Shown piece by piece: positions 1 through 6,684 of a DNA stretch of 20,709 nt. The DNA is from Eshraghiella sp045124255. Lineage in GTDB: Bacteria; Bacillota; Clostridia; Lachnospirales; Lachnospiraceae. The DNA is taken from NCBI GenBank assembly GCA_045124255.1, contig JBGVLM010000028.1, positions 1 through 20,709 on the forward strand, written 5' to 3'. A program made the translations under genes and the position numbers. Within the stretch, counting starts at the first letter, position 1, and the number at the start of each line of letters is the position of its first letter. Below the pieces are notes generated by a model that saw only the letters and a list, made by a program, of their open reading frames with translations, had not been told where the DNA came from and made no database searches.

Positions 1-37
1 GGCAGGAATGAAATACAAAAGAGAGTTAATACCTACA

Positions 38-168
38 TAATATAAGGGTGATTTCACCTTATAAACAGCAGAAATGTGAATTGTAGAAAAAATCAAGCCC
101 CGAGAGCTATGCTCTCAAGGCTTAGTTTGTCTACAGTCTGAGAGTGATACGAATGTATCACTCTTTTT
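38..168 (+). ncRNA. Structured RNA-like segment ending in a terminator (candidate)
   Basis: No confident gene is visible here, but the plus strand can fold throughout. TATAAGG (41-47) pairs with CCTTATA (57-63). TGTAGA (82-87) pairs with TCTACA (130-135) and encloses a second stem made of AAGCC/GGCTT (95-99 with 119-123) and GAGAGC/GCTCTC (102-107 with 111-116). The segment ends in the intrinsic terminator at 141-168. This could be a small RNA, or simply the 3' untranslated region of a gene that ends left of the window. I do not recognise a named RNA family, and no promoter for it is visible inside the window. Confidence 0.25.
141..168 (+). terminator. Intrinsic terminator upstream of degV
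   Basis: A perfect 10-bp stem, AGAGTGATAC (141-150) with GTATCACTCT (155-164), closes a GAAT loop and is followed directly by a T run (164-168). This is a textbook rho-independent terminator. It ends whatever transcript enters from the left, so degV needs its own promoter. Confidence 0.8.
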
Positions 169-174
169 GCATTC

Positions 175-198
175 TTCGAGCCCCATCCCGGGCTCGAA
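175..198. repeat. GC-rich perfect palindrome (hairpin)
   Basis: TTCGAGCCC (175-183) and GGGCTCGAA (190-198) form a perfect 9-bp inverted repeat around a 6-base loop. It sits in an otherwise AT-rich intergenic stretch just after a terminator. There is no immediate T run on the plus strand. Reading the minus strand, a run of A precedes rather than follows it. The role is unknown; it could be a protein-binding site, a second hairpin of a processed RNA, or a dispersed palindromic repeat. Confidence 0.5.
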
Positions 199-270
199 GG
201 GTTCGTTCTCCGCTTTTTGGAATTTGGGGGTCAATATTGAAATTTATGGTATGATATTTATTGGTAATGC

Positions 271-299
271 TTGAAAGCTCCGGGTTGATGTGATACAAT
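271..299 (+). promoter_or_regulatory. Sigma-A promoter of degV
   Basis: TTGAAA (271-276), a 17-base spacer and TACAAT (294-299) with an extended -10 TG at 291-292. It lies about 44 bases upstream of the degV start and downstream of the terminator at 141-168, which fits an independently transcribed gene. Confidence 0.65.
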
Positions 300-342
300 T
301 TTAAAGAATTTGTATGATATTCACAAATAGGAGGAATGGGTT

Positions 343-1218
343 TTGAGTTACATAATTTTTTCAGATGTATCAATTGATATTGATAAAGATTTTGCTAAAA
401 CGAATGATATAAGATATATTCCGATGGAATATGTACTTGGCGAGGAGACTTTTTACTGTCAGGAGCCTGAAAGTGATGAAATGATGCATGATTATTACGA
501 AAAACTTCGTAATAAAATCAGAACACAGACAAGTCAGATAACACCTTCCAGATATATGGAGATTTTTGAGCCTTTTGTAAAAGAAGGAAAATCAGTATTG
601 TACATATCTTTGTCGAGCGGTTTGAGTAATACATATGATTCAGCACTTCTTGCAGTCCAAAATTTAAGTGATGAATATGACAATGTTGAAATTGAGGTTA
701 TTGATTCACTTGCTGCGACGGGTGGAATGGGACTTCTCGTTGAGTCGGCAGTTCTTAACAGAAATGCCGGAATGAGTCTTAAGGAAAATGCCGAATGGCT
801 CAGAAAGAATGCAATTAATCTTAATTTCTTATTTAAGGTAGAAGATTTGATGTACCTTATGCGTGGCGGAAGATTATCTGCGACATCTGCAATTATGGGA
901 ACGGCACTCAGCATTAAGCCTATACTTACAATTAACGGTGAAGGCAAGCTTATTACGATTGATAAGAAGAGAGGCAATAAGCAGGCTTTAAAGAACATTA
1001 TTGAACGTTTTGAAAGTTCATATCTTAAGGAATTGGGAAATTCCGTATATATCTCATGTGCAGACTGCAAAGCCGAAGCGGAGAATCTTAAAGAAATGCT
1101 TTTGGAAAAATATCCTGACCTTGACATAAAGATTACCATGTTAAGCCCGATTATCGGAGCACATACGGGTCCTGATATGATTGCACTGATTTATTACGGC
1201 AAAGGAAGAAGTATTTAA
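343..1218 (+). CDS. DegV family fatty-acid-binding protein
   Basis: The 291-residue product has the usual DegV length and motifs. DegV (COG1307) proteins bind a single fatty acid between two domains; in Firmicutes such proteins present fatty acids to the FakA kinase for phospholipid synthesis. Visible motifs are an N-terminal IIFSDVSIDI (4-13), TSQITP (63-68), LSSGLSNTY (90-98), the RGGRLSATSAIMGTALSIKP segment (174-193) and IGAHTGP near the C terminus (271-277). The start is TTG at 343, because AGGAGG at 329-334 is 8 bases upstream; the ATG at 336 is out of frame. The gene has its own promoter (271-299) and a terminator (1224-1260), so it is probably monocistronic. The family assignment is firm. 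Which fatty acid it binds, and whether a FakA partner exists elsewhere, cannot be seen here. Confidence 0.93.
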   Translation: MSYIIFSDVSIDIDKDFAKTNDIRYIPMEYVLGEETFYCQEPESDEMMHDYYEKLRNKIRTQTSQITPSRYMEIFEPFVKEGKSVLYISLSSGLSNTYDSALLAVQNLSDEYDNVEIEVIDSLAATGGMGLLVESAVLNRNAGMSLKENAEWLRKNAINLNFLFKVEDLMYLMRGGRLSATSAIMGTALSIKPILTINGEGKLITIDKKRGNKQALKNIIERFESSYLKELGNSVYISCADCKAEAENLKEMLLEKYPDLDIKITMLSPIIGAHTGPDMIALIYYGKGRSI

Positions 1219-1223
1219 ATAAC

Positions 1224-1260
1224 AAAGCTCTGTGGTTTGGTTGTGACCACAGTGCTTTTT
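1224..1260. terminator. Shared terminator between convergent degV and PHP genes
   Basis: AAAGC-T-CTGTGGT (1224-1236) pairs with ACCACAG-T-GCTTT (1246-1258) with one T:T mismatch. It is followed by T-rich DNA for the plus strand (1256-1260 and beyond) and a weaker T-rich tail on the minus strand. It sits between two convergent stop codons and probably serves both genes. Confidence 0.75.
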
Positions 1261-1264
1261 CCTT

Positions 1265-2017
1265 TTAATATTGTTCGCGATGGTTTGTGACAACCGGAAG
1301 TGTAGGCCGGATATCACCGCTTTCAATCCGTATGCTGTCAGGAACTCTCATGCAGCCCTTATGGTTAAGAATGTTGCGGACATAATCCTGCTCGGATGTG
1401 AGTGGGGCGTCAAAGCCCATTCCGTACAGTTCTAAACCGCTAAAAGAACTTGTGGAGTGTATATCCGAGCCGGCAGTCATGAAAATATTATTCTCACGGC
1501 AGTAAATCTCGGCATTGTGATTCTGCCACAGCGGATTACCTGAGTTATATGCCTCCATTGCGTCACAGGTATCGGGATTGAGCCTTATTGTACTGAGATA
1601 GCCGCGTTCCCTGAACGGGTGTGCCTGGACTACAAGGCCGCCATCCTGCCTGATGATATCGTATTGCCTGGTTCTGTTATATGTCAGGATGTCGGGATGG
1701 TTCATCAGCCATTCCTTATCCAGTCCGTATATGAGAAATTCATCACCCTGAAAATTAGCCTCCCAGCCGAAAAAAACAGGGAAGCCGATAGCGTCTCCTG
1801 CGGCTTTGGCTTCTTCATAGCCCCTGCAGAATTCATTAACCATTCTTTCCCAGTCATTAGGATATTTGGGAATGGCACAGTTGCCGTTAAAAAAATGGTC
1901 CGTTACAAATATTCCGTCATAGCCCTGTGCTTTATAAAAAGCAGGATATTCAGCAGCGCCGGAGACTGCGCATGCACTTGCTTCATGTGTGTGCAAATGT
2001 GTTTCGTAATAATACAT
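1265..2017 (-). CDS. PHP-domain metal-dependent phosphoesterase
   Basis: The 250-residue product has the metal-binding pattern of the PHP superfamily (COG0613-like phosphoesterases and histidinol-phosphatase relatives): HLHTH at 7-11, TDHF at 39-42, a GWE at 84-86, QAHPF at 131-135 and AGSDIHS at 182-188. These histidines, the glutamate and the aspartates would bind two or three metal ions at the bottom of a TIM-like barrel and hydrolyse a phosphate ester. There is no signal peptide or membrane segment, so it is cytoplasmic. The protein is a stand-alone PHP domain with no polymerase or helix-hairpin-helix partner. The substrate cannot be read from the sequence. The start is ATG with a weak GAAAGAGA ribosome site about 7 bases upstream, and a -10 element lies at 2061-2056. 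The family call is strong; the exact activity is unknown. Confidence 0.88.
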   Translation of the reverse strand: MYYYETHLHTHEASACAVSGAAEYPAFYKAQGYDGIFVTDHFFNGNCAIPKYPNDWERMVNEFCRGYEEAKAAGDAIGFPVFFGWEANFQGDEFLIYGLDKEWLMNHPDILTYNRTRQYDIIRQDGGLVVQAHPFRERGYLSTIRLNPDTCDAMEAYNSGNPLWQNHNAEIYCRENNIFMTAGSDIHSTSSFSGLELYGMGFDAPLTSEQDYVRNILNHKGCMRVPDSIRIESGDIRPTLPVVTNHREQY

Positions 2018-2055
2018 TTTAATACATCTCTTTCGGTTGTTTTTTGAATATAATT

Positions 2056-2084
2056 ATTATAGCATAAGTGTTAAAAAATTGCTG
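2056..2084 (-). promoter_or_regulatory. Probable minus-strand promoter of the PHP gene
   Basis: On the minus strand a perfect TATAAT (complement of 2056-2061) is preceded by TGC, giving an extended -10. The -35 region is poor. The -10 is about 39 bases from the PHP start codon. It overlaps the region holding the divergent traX-like promoter, so the two genes may compete for polymerase. Confidence 0.45.
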
Positions 2085-2106
2085 TAATTCTTTTAGAAAG
2101 TATGAT
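2079..2106 (+). promoter_or_regulatory. Probable promoter of the traX-like gene and downstream run
   Basis: TTGCTG (2079-2084), a 16-base spacer and TATGAT (2101-2106), 27 bases before the start codon at 2133. Because the following genes are all co-directional with short gaps, this promoter may drive the traX-like, hydrolase and first EAL genes, and perhaps more. Confidence 0.5.
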
Positions 2107-2132
2107 AAAATAATGAGCGAAAGGTTTTTGTT

Positions 2133-2816
2133 ATGAATAAACATATTTTTAATGCTTCCGCTCTTAAGTGTATTGCTATAGGGATAATGCTTATTGACCA
2201 TATAGGAATTATGCTTGCAGGAAACGGAGCGAATACGGTCGTCTATTCAATACTGCGCGGAACAGGCAGACTTGCATTCCCGATTTTCTGCTTTCTGCTT
2301 GTGGAAGGATTTGTGCATACACATTCCTGTGGGAAATATATACTCAGATTGTTTTTGTTTGCTGTTGCGTCAGAAATACCGTATGACCTTTTTAATTTCG
2401 GAAGCGTCATTAACCTGACGCATAATAATATTCTTTTTACATTTACAATCGCAGTCGGAATGCTTTTTCTTATTTCAAAATGTGTGGGAAAGGGCAATAA
2501 GGGACTTGCGGCAGCAATTATTATTATAACAGCCTGTGCAGGATTATCGGTGTTTTTAAGAACCGAATATTCCTGGAGATGTATTTTTATTGTGGCTTTT
2601 CTTTATATTGCCCGCACTAATTTTTCAATGAGAAATATATCGGTGGCGGTAATGCTGCTTATAGATACTTCTTTGATAGGTTTGATGTCATTGTTTTCAC
2701 TGATATTTATCAGCGGATATAATGGTGAGAAGGGGAAATTCCCTAAGTGGGCAGGATATGTGTTTTATCCGATTCATTTACTGGTGTTGTGGAGTTTGGA
2801 CAGATTTATTTTATAG
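2133..2816 (+). CDS. TraX-like integral membrane protein (PF05857 family)
   Basis: The 227-residue, very hydrophobic protein has about seven predicted membrane spans and the landmarks of the TraX family: LKCIAIGIMLIDHIG (11-25), a GRLAFPIFCFLLVEGFVHTH stretch (45-64), a SEIPYDL segment (81-87) and a C-terminal YPIHLLVL (212-219). TraX of the F plasmid acetylates the N terminus of the pilin subunit and belongs to the wider group of membrane acyltransferase-like proteins. Chromosomal Firmicute members sit far from any conjugation genes, as here, so a pilin substrate is unlikely and the real one is unknown. The ribosome site is a modest AAAGG before ATG. The next gene starts 15 bases after its stop, indicating co-transcription. 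Confidence 0.85.
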   Translation: MNKHIFNASALKCIAIGIMLIDHIGIMLAGNGANTVVYSILRGTGRLAFPIFCFLLVEGFVHTHSCGKYILRLFLFAVASEIPYDLFNFGSVINLTHNNILFTFTIAVGMLFLISKCVGKGNKGLAAAIIIITACAGLSVFLRTEYSWRCIFIVAFLYIARTNFSMRNISVAVMLLIDTSLIGLMSLFSLIFISGYNGEKGKFPKWAGYVFYPIHLLVLWSLDRFIL

Positions 2817-2831
2817 TTAACGAGGGTTTAT

Positions 2832-3962
2832 ATGGCGAATATTCTTGATTATCTTGACTGGCGCGGCGACATACCTATGACGGAGAGCTCTTTTAACGAG
2901 ATTGACGGATTGATTTTATCCCAGTTTGTATATCTTTCCTATGATGGTATTGTGCCGGCGGACAGGAACAGAACCGTTACTATAGAGGAAGCAGGACGTA
3001 AATATTTCCGAAGAAGACGTAAGAGTGATGAAGAGGAATCCTTAACCTTGCAGATTAATAATTTCAGCGAGGTTGTAAGGAAAATGTACCGCACTGAGAG
3101 ATTCCGTAATTTACGGCTTTGCGGGTATGTGGAGAGATTTGACCCGGTTACAGCCAAGCAGTTTGCTGCTGTCACCGTCAGAATATCAGAGGATTGTGTA
3201 TTTGTTGCCTTCAGGGGAACAGATGATACCCTGGCAGGCTGGGAAGAGGATTTTAAGCTGTGCTATATGGTTCCTGTTGAATCGCAGCTTGAGGCAAAAG
3301 AATATCTTAAGGATTTATGCAGTGAATGGAATGGAAGAATTTTTCTCGGAGGACATTCCAAGGGAGGCAATTTATCCATTTATGCGGCAATGTGCCTTTG
3401 TGATGAATATAAAGGCAGAATTTGCAGAATTTATAATTATGACGGACCGGGTTTTCTGCCTGAAATAGTTGAGGATGAAGAATACCTGAAAATCGTTCCT
3501 AAGATTACCTCGTATATGCCGCAGGGGTCAATGGTCGGTATGATTATGTATAATGAAAGTACCTGTGAAATTGTTAAAAGTACTGAGAAGGGTTTTTTAC
3601 AGCATAAGGCAATATCATGGGAAGTATGCGGACCCCATTTTATTAGTGGGGAGCGGTTTGACAAGACGAGTATATGGTTCAATAAGGCGTGTCAGAAATG
3701 GGTTGAAGAAATTGAGACTGACAAGAGGGAAGTGTTTATTGACCATGTTTTTCAGCTGCTAAAGTCGGCACAGACAGATACTTTAACCGAGATATCCAAT
3801 GGTTTTCCGATGGTTATGAACAAGGTAATGCGTTCATACTCTGATTTGGATAAGGATACCAAGAAGATGCTCAGGGGAATTGTAAAGCAGATGCTAAAGC
3901 TGTCAACACAGACAATTAAGGAAAATCGTCTGATTGGAAGGAAAGAGAATGATGGACAGTAA
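2832..3962 (+). CDS. Mbeg1-like (DUF2974) alpha/beta-hydrolase
   Basis: The 376-residue protein matches the DUF2974 / Mbeg1-like family, a lipase-fold group common in Firmicutes. The N terminus ANILDYLDWRGDIP (2-15) is characteristic. A lipase-class-3-like core follows: VFVAFRGTDDT (123-133), the nucleophile elbow GHSKG (174-178, Ser176), YNYDGPGF (201-208, Asp204 a plausible acid) and QHKAISWEV (257-265, His258 a plausible base). No signal peptide is present, so it should act inside the cell, perhaps on lipids or acyl esters. That last point is inference from the fold. The C-terminal 90 residues are charged and helical. Its stop overlaps the start of the next gene by 14 bases, which indicates translational coupling with the EAL protein. 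The family call is firm; the substrate is unknown. Confidence 0.88.
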   Translation: MANILDYLDWRGDIPMTESSFNEIDGLILSQFVYLSYDGIVPADRNRTVTIEEAGRKYFRRRRKSDEEESLTLQINNFSEVVRKMYRTERFRNLRLCGYVERFDPVTAKQFAAVTVRISEDCVFVAFRGTDDTLAGWEEDFKLCYMVPVESQLEAKEYLKDLCSEWNGRIFLGGHSKGGNLSIYAAMCLCDEYKGRICRIYNYDGPGFLPEIVEDEEYLKIVPKITSYMPQGSMVGMIMYNESTCEIVKSTEKGFLQHKAISWEVCGPHFISGERFDKTSIWFNKACQKWVEEIETDKREVFIDHVFQLLKSAQTDTLTEISNGFPMVMNKVMRSYSDLDKDTKKMLRGIVKQMLKLSTQTIKENRLIGRKENDGQ

Positions 3963-5250
3963 TACTATTAAGGAATTTGATAATGTGACAAGACTTCCGC
4001 TGTTCAATGAATTTCTGCTGGAGGTAGAAAATACACTTCTGGATAATTCCGGGGGTGAACAGTTTGCATTGGTATCCACAGATGTAAGTAATTTTAAATT
4101 TATTAATCATCTGTATGGATATGATAAGTCAAATGAACTTTTAAAGATTGTTGCAATGGTGCTTACCGGGAATGATACCAATGTCGTAAGCTGCAGAACA
4201 CATTCTGACCATTTTATAAGTATGTTCAGGTTTGGCGGCTCAAGGGAAGAATTTGTAAGTTTTGTAGAGCAGTACAGCAAGAAATTTGTTACAAGAAATG
4301 CCAGAAATTTTAATTCGATAACGCTTCATCTCAATAACGGAATTTATTTTCTTAATAATGATGAGAAGGAATTAAATTACAGTATCGACAAGGCTAACAT
4401 GGCAAGAAGAATACTTAAGGGCAATTACAGTTCAACAAGCATAACCTATGCGGATGATATGCTCAGCCGTAAGGAGGAGGATGCCAGAATTATCAATCTT
4501 TTTGACAATGAATTAAGAACTGAACGGATTCAGATATTCTATCAGCCAAAGATTGACATTGCTTCACAAAGAATCCGGGGAGCGGAGGCGTTAAGCCGGA
4601 TGGTTGATGAGGAGGACAGGCTGATATCTCCTGCAAGTTTTGTGCCGGTACTTGAGAATACCGGTAAAGTAATAGAATTGGACAGATATGTGAGAAATCA
4701 TGTATTTGCTACCATAAAGGAGTGGATTGATTCGGGCAATGAACCGGTCCCGATATCAATTAATCTTTCCAAAATGGATTTTTACGAGAAAAATCTGGCG
4801 GATAATATTTATAGGGATTTTTCAAAATATCAGATTCCTATTGAATATATTGAATTTGAGATTACGGAATCGCTGTTTTTTCAGGATTCGGACGAGATTA
4901 CCAAAGAGGTGGAGAAGCTTAGAAATTACGGCTTCAGGGTAAGCATGGACGATTTCGGAGTGGGGTACAGTAATCTTAATTCACTTGGTATTCTGCCGGT
5001 GGACATAATCAAGTTTGACAGGGGTTTTGTAAGAAACAGTATTTCTAACGAGTCAAGCTACCAGATTATGTTAAGTCTTATATCCGTACTTAAAAAAATC
5101 AACTATGATATTGTCTGTGAGGGAATTGAAACCCACACTGACGAGAAGATGGTTTTTGAATGCGGATGTGATATGGCACAGGGATTTCTGTATGACAGAC
5201 CTATACCTGCACAGGAATTTGAACGCAAATATATATTAAAGAATAACTAA
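3949..5250 (+). CDS. EAL-domain c-di-GMP phosphodiesterase with degenerate GGDEF
   Basis: From ATG 3949 the product has 433 residues. Residues about 10-170 form a degenerate GGDEF domain: TDVSNFKFIN keeps the first metal-binding Asp (44-53), but the GGDEF signature is replaced by RTHSDHF (83-89), so it should not make c-di-GMP. Residues about 185-430 are a full EAL domain. AEAL (212-215), INLS with Asn272, EITES with Glu304, DDFG (334-337), IKFD with Lys355, EGIET with Glu391 and QGFL with Gln411 are all kept, so it should hydrolyse c-di-GMP to pGpG. There is no membrane segment, so it is cytoplasmic. The start was chosen because GGAAGG at 3936-3941 lies 7 bases before ATG 3949; ATG 3952 is nearly as good, and an upstream in-frame TTG at 3934 has no ribosome site. 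It is a paralog of the next gene. Confidence 0.92.
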   Translation: MMDSNTIKEFDNVTRLPLFNEFLLEVENTLLDNSGGEQFALVSTDVSNFKFINHLYGYDKSNELLKIVAMVLTGNDTNVVSCRTHSDHFISMFRFGGSREEFVSFVEQYSKKFVTRNARNFNSITLHLNNGIYFLNNDEKELNYSIDKANMARRILKGNYSSTSITYADDMLSRKEEDARIINLFDNELRTERIQIFYQPKIDIASQRIRGAEALSRMVDEEDRLISPASFVPVLENTGKVIELDRYVRNHVFATIKEWIDSGNEPVPISINLSKMDFYEKNLADNIYRDFSKYQIPIEYIEFEITESLFFQDSDEITKEVEKLRNYGFRVSMDDFGVGYSNLNSLGILPVDIIKFDRGFVRNSISNESSYQIMLSLISVLKKINYDIVCEGIETHTDEKMVFECGCDMAQGFLYDRPIPAQEFERKYILKNN

Positions 5251-5294
5251 TTCGTTTAAAATTGTATAAACTTTGTGTTTGTGTCAAATTTTAA

Positions 5295-5323
5295 TTTATT
5301 TTTTGGGGATAATGTGGTAATAT
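5295..5323 (+). promoter_or_regulatory. Possible promoter of the second EAL gene
   Basis: An extended -10, TGGTAATAT (5315-5323), has only a weak -35 (TTTATT, 5295-5300) at 17 bases. The 115-base gap between the EAL genes is the longest inside this co-directional run, and the start of the second gene lies 42 bases downstream. No convincing terminator precedes it, so read-through from the first EAL gene is also likely. Confidence 0.3.
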
Positions 5324-5365
5324 TTTCAAATACAAGTCTATTTTTGTCATCCTGGAGGAGTTAAG

Positions 5366-6661
5366 GTGGAGACTAGAGAAGATATGCTCTGCGAGCAACT
5401 GACAGGACTTCCTTATGCGGAGTTCTTTTATCGCAGTGCACCCGAAATTATTCAAAACAAAATAAATAAACCTGTAATGTTATCATTAGATATAAGCAAT
5501 TTTAAATTTTTTAATGAAATGTATGGCTTCGATATGGGAGACGGTCTTATTAAGAGATGTGTGGAATGGTTCTGCATTGATAATCCGGACTGTGTTCTCG
5601 CATATAGAATATACGTTGACCACATTATCATGCTGGTTGAAGCAGGGAACATGACAGAGACCGAGCTGGTGGAGCGGTATGACTTATTGAACCGTACCTT
5701 CAGTGATGAGATTAATCAGGAATATACAGCTGCAAGAATCAGAATTTATGCCGGTGCATATTTTATAACCGACAGGGATGAAGAGATTAAGTCAATGATT
5801 GATAAGGCTCAGTATGCAAGACGCAGCATTAAGATTAATTATTCAAAAACCATTGCTTTATATACTGTGGATATGCAGGTCAGGACAAGGGCTGAATCAA
5901 GGGTAATTCCAATGTTTATGTCAGCACTTGAAAATGACCGTATCAGAGTATATATACAGCCTAAATTTTCAATTGATAAGCAGTGCCTTATCGGTGCGGA
6001 GGCTTTATCCAGAATTGAGGATGAGGACGGTAATATTGTATCGCCCGGCGTTTATGTGGATATACTTGAGAATACGGGATTAATTACAAAGCTTGATTAT
6101 TATGTTATAACAAAGATTATAGAGTTTCAGAAGACATGGATGGAGCAGGGTGCAGAGATTACTACAATTTCCATGAACCTCTCACGAAAGGACTTCTGGG
6201 AGAAGGGCTTTATAGATCAGATTGATGAGGATATTAAGAAATCGGGGGTTCCTAAGAAATATTTTGAATTTGAACTTACCGAGACGGCTTTTTGTGAGAA
6301 TTTTCAGGAGATAGTACGCCAGCTCGATTTCTTAAGAAACAGGGGCTATCGAATCAGCATGGATGATTTTGGCTCAGGCTATAACTCATTATATATGCTT
6401 GGCAAGGTACCTATTGATATTATTAAATTTGACAGGGGCTTTGTCTTAAACAGCATTAATGTTGAGGCAGGCAGAAAGATTATGAAGAATCTTGTTAACA
6501 CTTTTTATGACGTCAATTTTGATGTTATCTGTGAGGGCGTCGAAAGTGTTGAAGAAGAAAAAATTGTATATGAATGCGGATGTAATGCTGTTCAGGGATA
6601 TCTTCATGACAAACCGTTACCGAGCAGTATTTTTGCAGACAAATATTTAAAAAAGAGTTGA
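5366..6661 (+). CDS. EAL-domain c-di-GMP phosphodiesterase with degenerate GGDEF (paralog)
   Basis: The 431-residue product has the same architecture as the upstream EAL protein and is clearly its paralog. The degenerate GGDEF half keeps LDISNFKFFN (41-50) but has RIYVDHI (81-87) where RxGGDEF should be. The EAL half is intact: AEAL (211-214), MNLS with Asn271, EFELTE with Glu303, DDFGSGYNS (333-341), IKFD with Lys354, EGVES with Glu390 and QGYL with Gln410. It should be an active c-di-GMP phosphodiesterase in the cytoplasm, possibly tuned by the degenerate domain, which in known cases can bind GTP or act in dimerisation. Translation starts at GTG 5366, supported by GGAGG at 5354-5358. The next gene begins 23 bases after its stop, so they are probably co-transcribed. 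Confidence 0.92.
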   Translation: METREDMLCEQLTGLPYAEFFYRSAPEIIQNKINKPVMLSLDISNFKFFNEMYGFDMGDGLIKRCVEWFCIDNPDCVLAYRIYVDHIIMLVEAGNMTETELVERYDLLNRTFSDEINQEYTAARIRIYAGAYFITDRDEEIKSMIDKAQYARRSIKINYSKTIALYTVDMQVRTRAESRVIPMFMSALENDRIRVYIQPKFSIDKQCLIGAEALSRIEDEDGNIVSPGVYVDILENTGLITKLDYYVITKIIEFQKTWMEQGAEITTISMNLSRKDFWEKGFIDQIDEDIKKSGVPKKYFEFELTETAFCENFQEIVRQLDFLRNRGYRISMDDFGSGYNSLYMLGKVPIDIIKFDRGFVLNSINVEAGRKIMKNLVNTFYDVNFDVICEGVESVEEEKIVYECGCNAVQGYLHDKPLPSSIFADKYLKKS

Positions 6662-6684
6662 ATCAAAGTTAGGAGGATTTAATT

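Noticed and set aside
1..45. Possible C-terminal tail of an upstream gene in frame 1, ending at TAA 43-45
   Set aside because: Only 14 codons are visible, two frames are open for similar lengths, and no recognisable motif supports either.
190..220. GGGTTCGTTCTCC resembling a tRNA T-arm
   Set aside because: The bases flanking the loop do not pair to form a T stem, and no acceptor, anticodon or D arm can be drawn upstream.
534..1139. 201-codon open frame on the minus strand inside degV
   Set aside because: It is antisense to a well-supported gene, shows no motif or ribosome site, and arises from the codon bias of degV.
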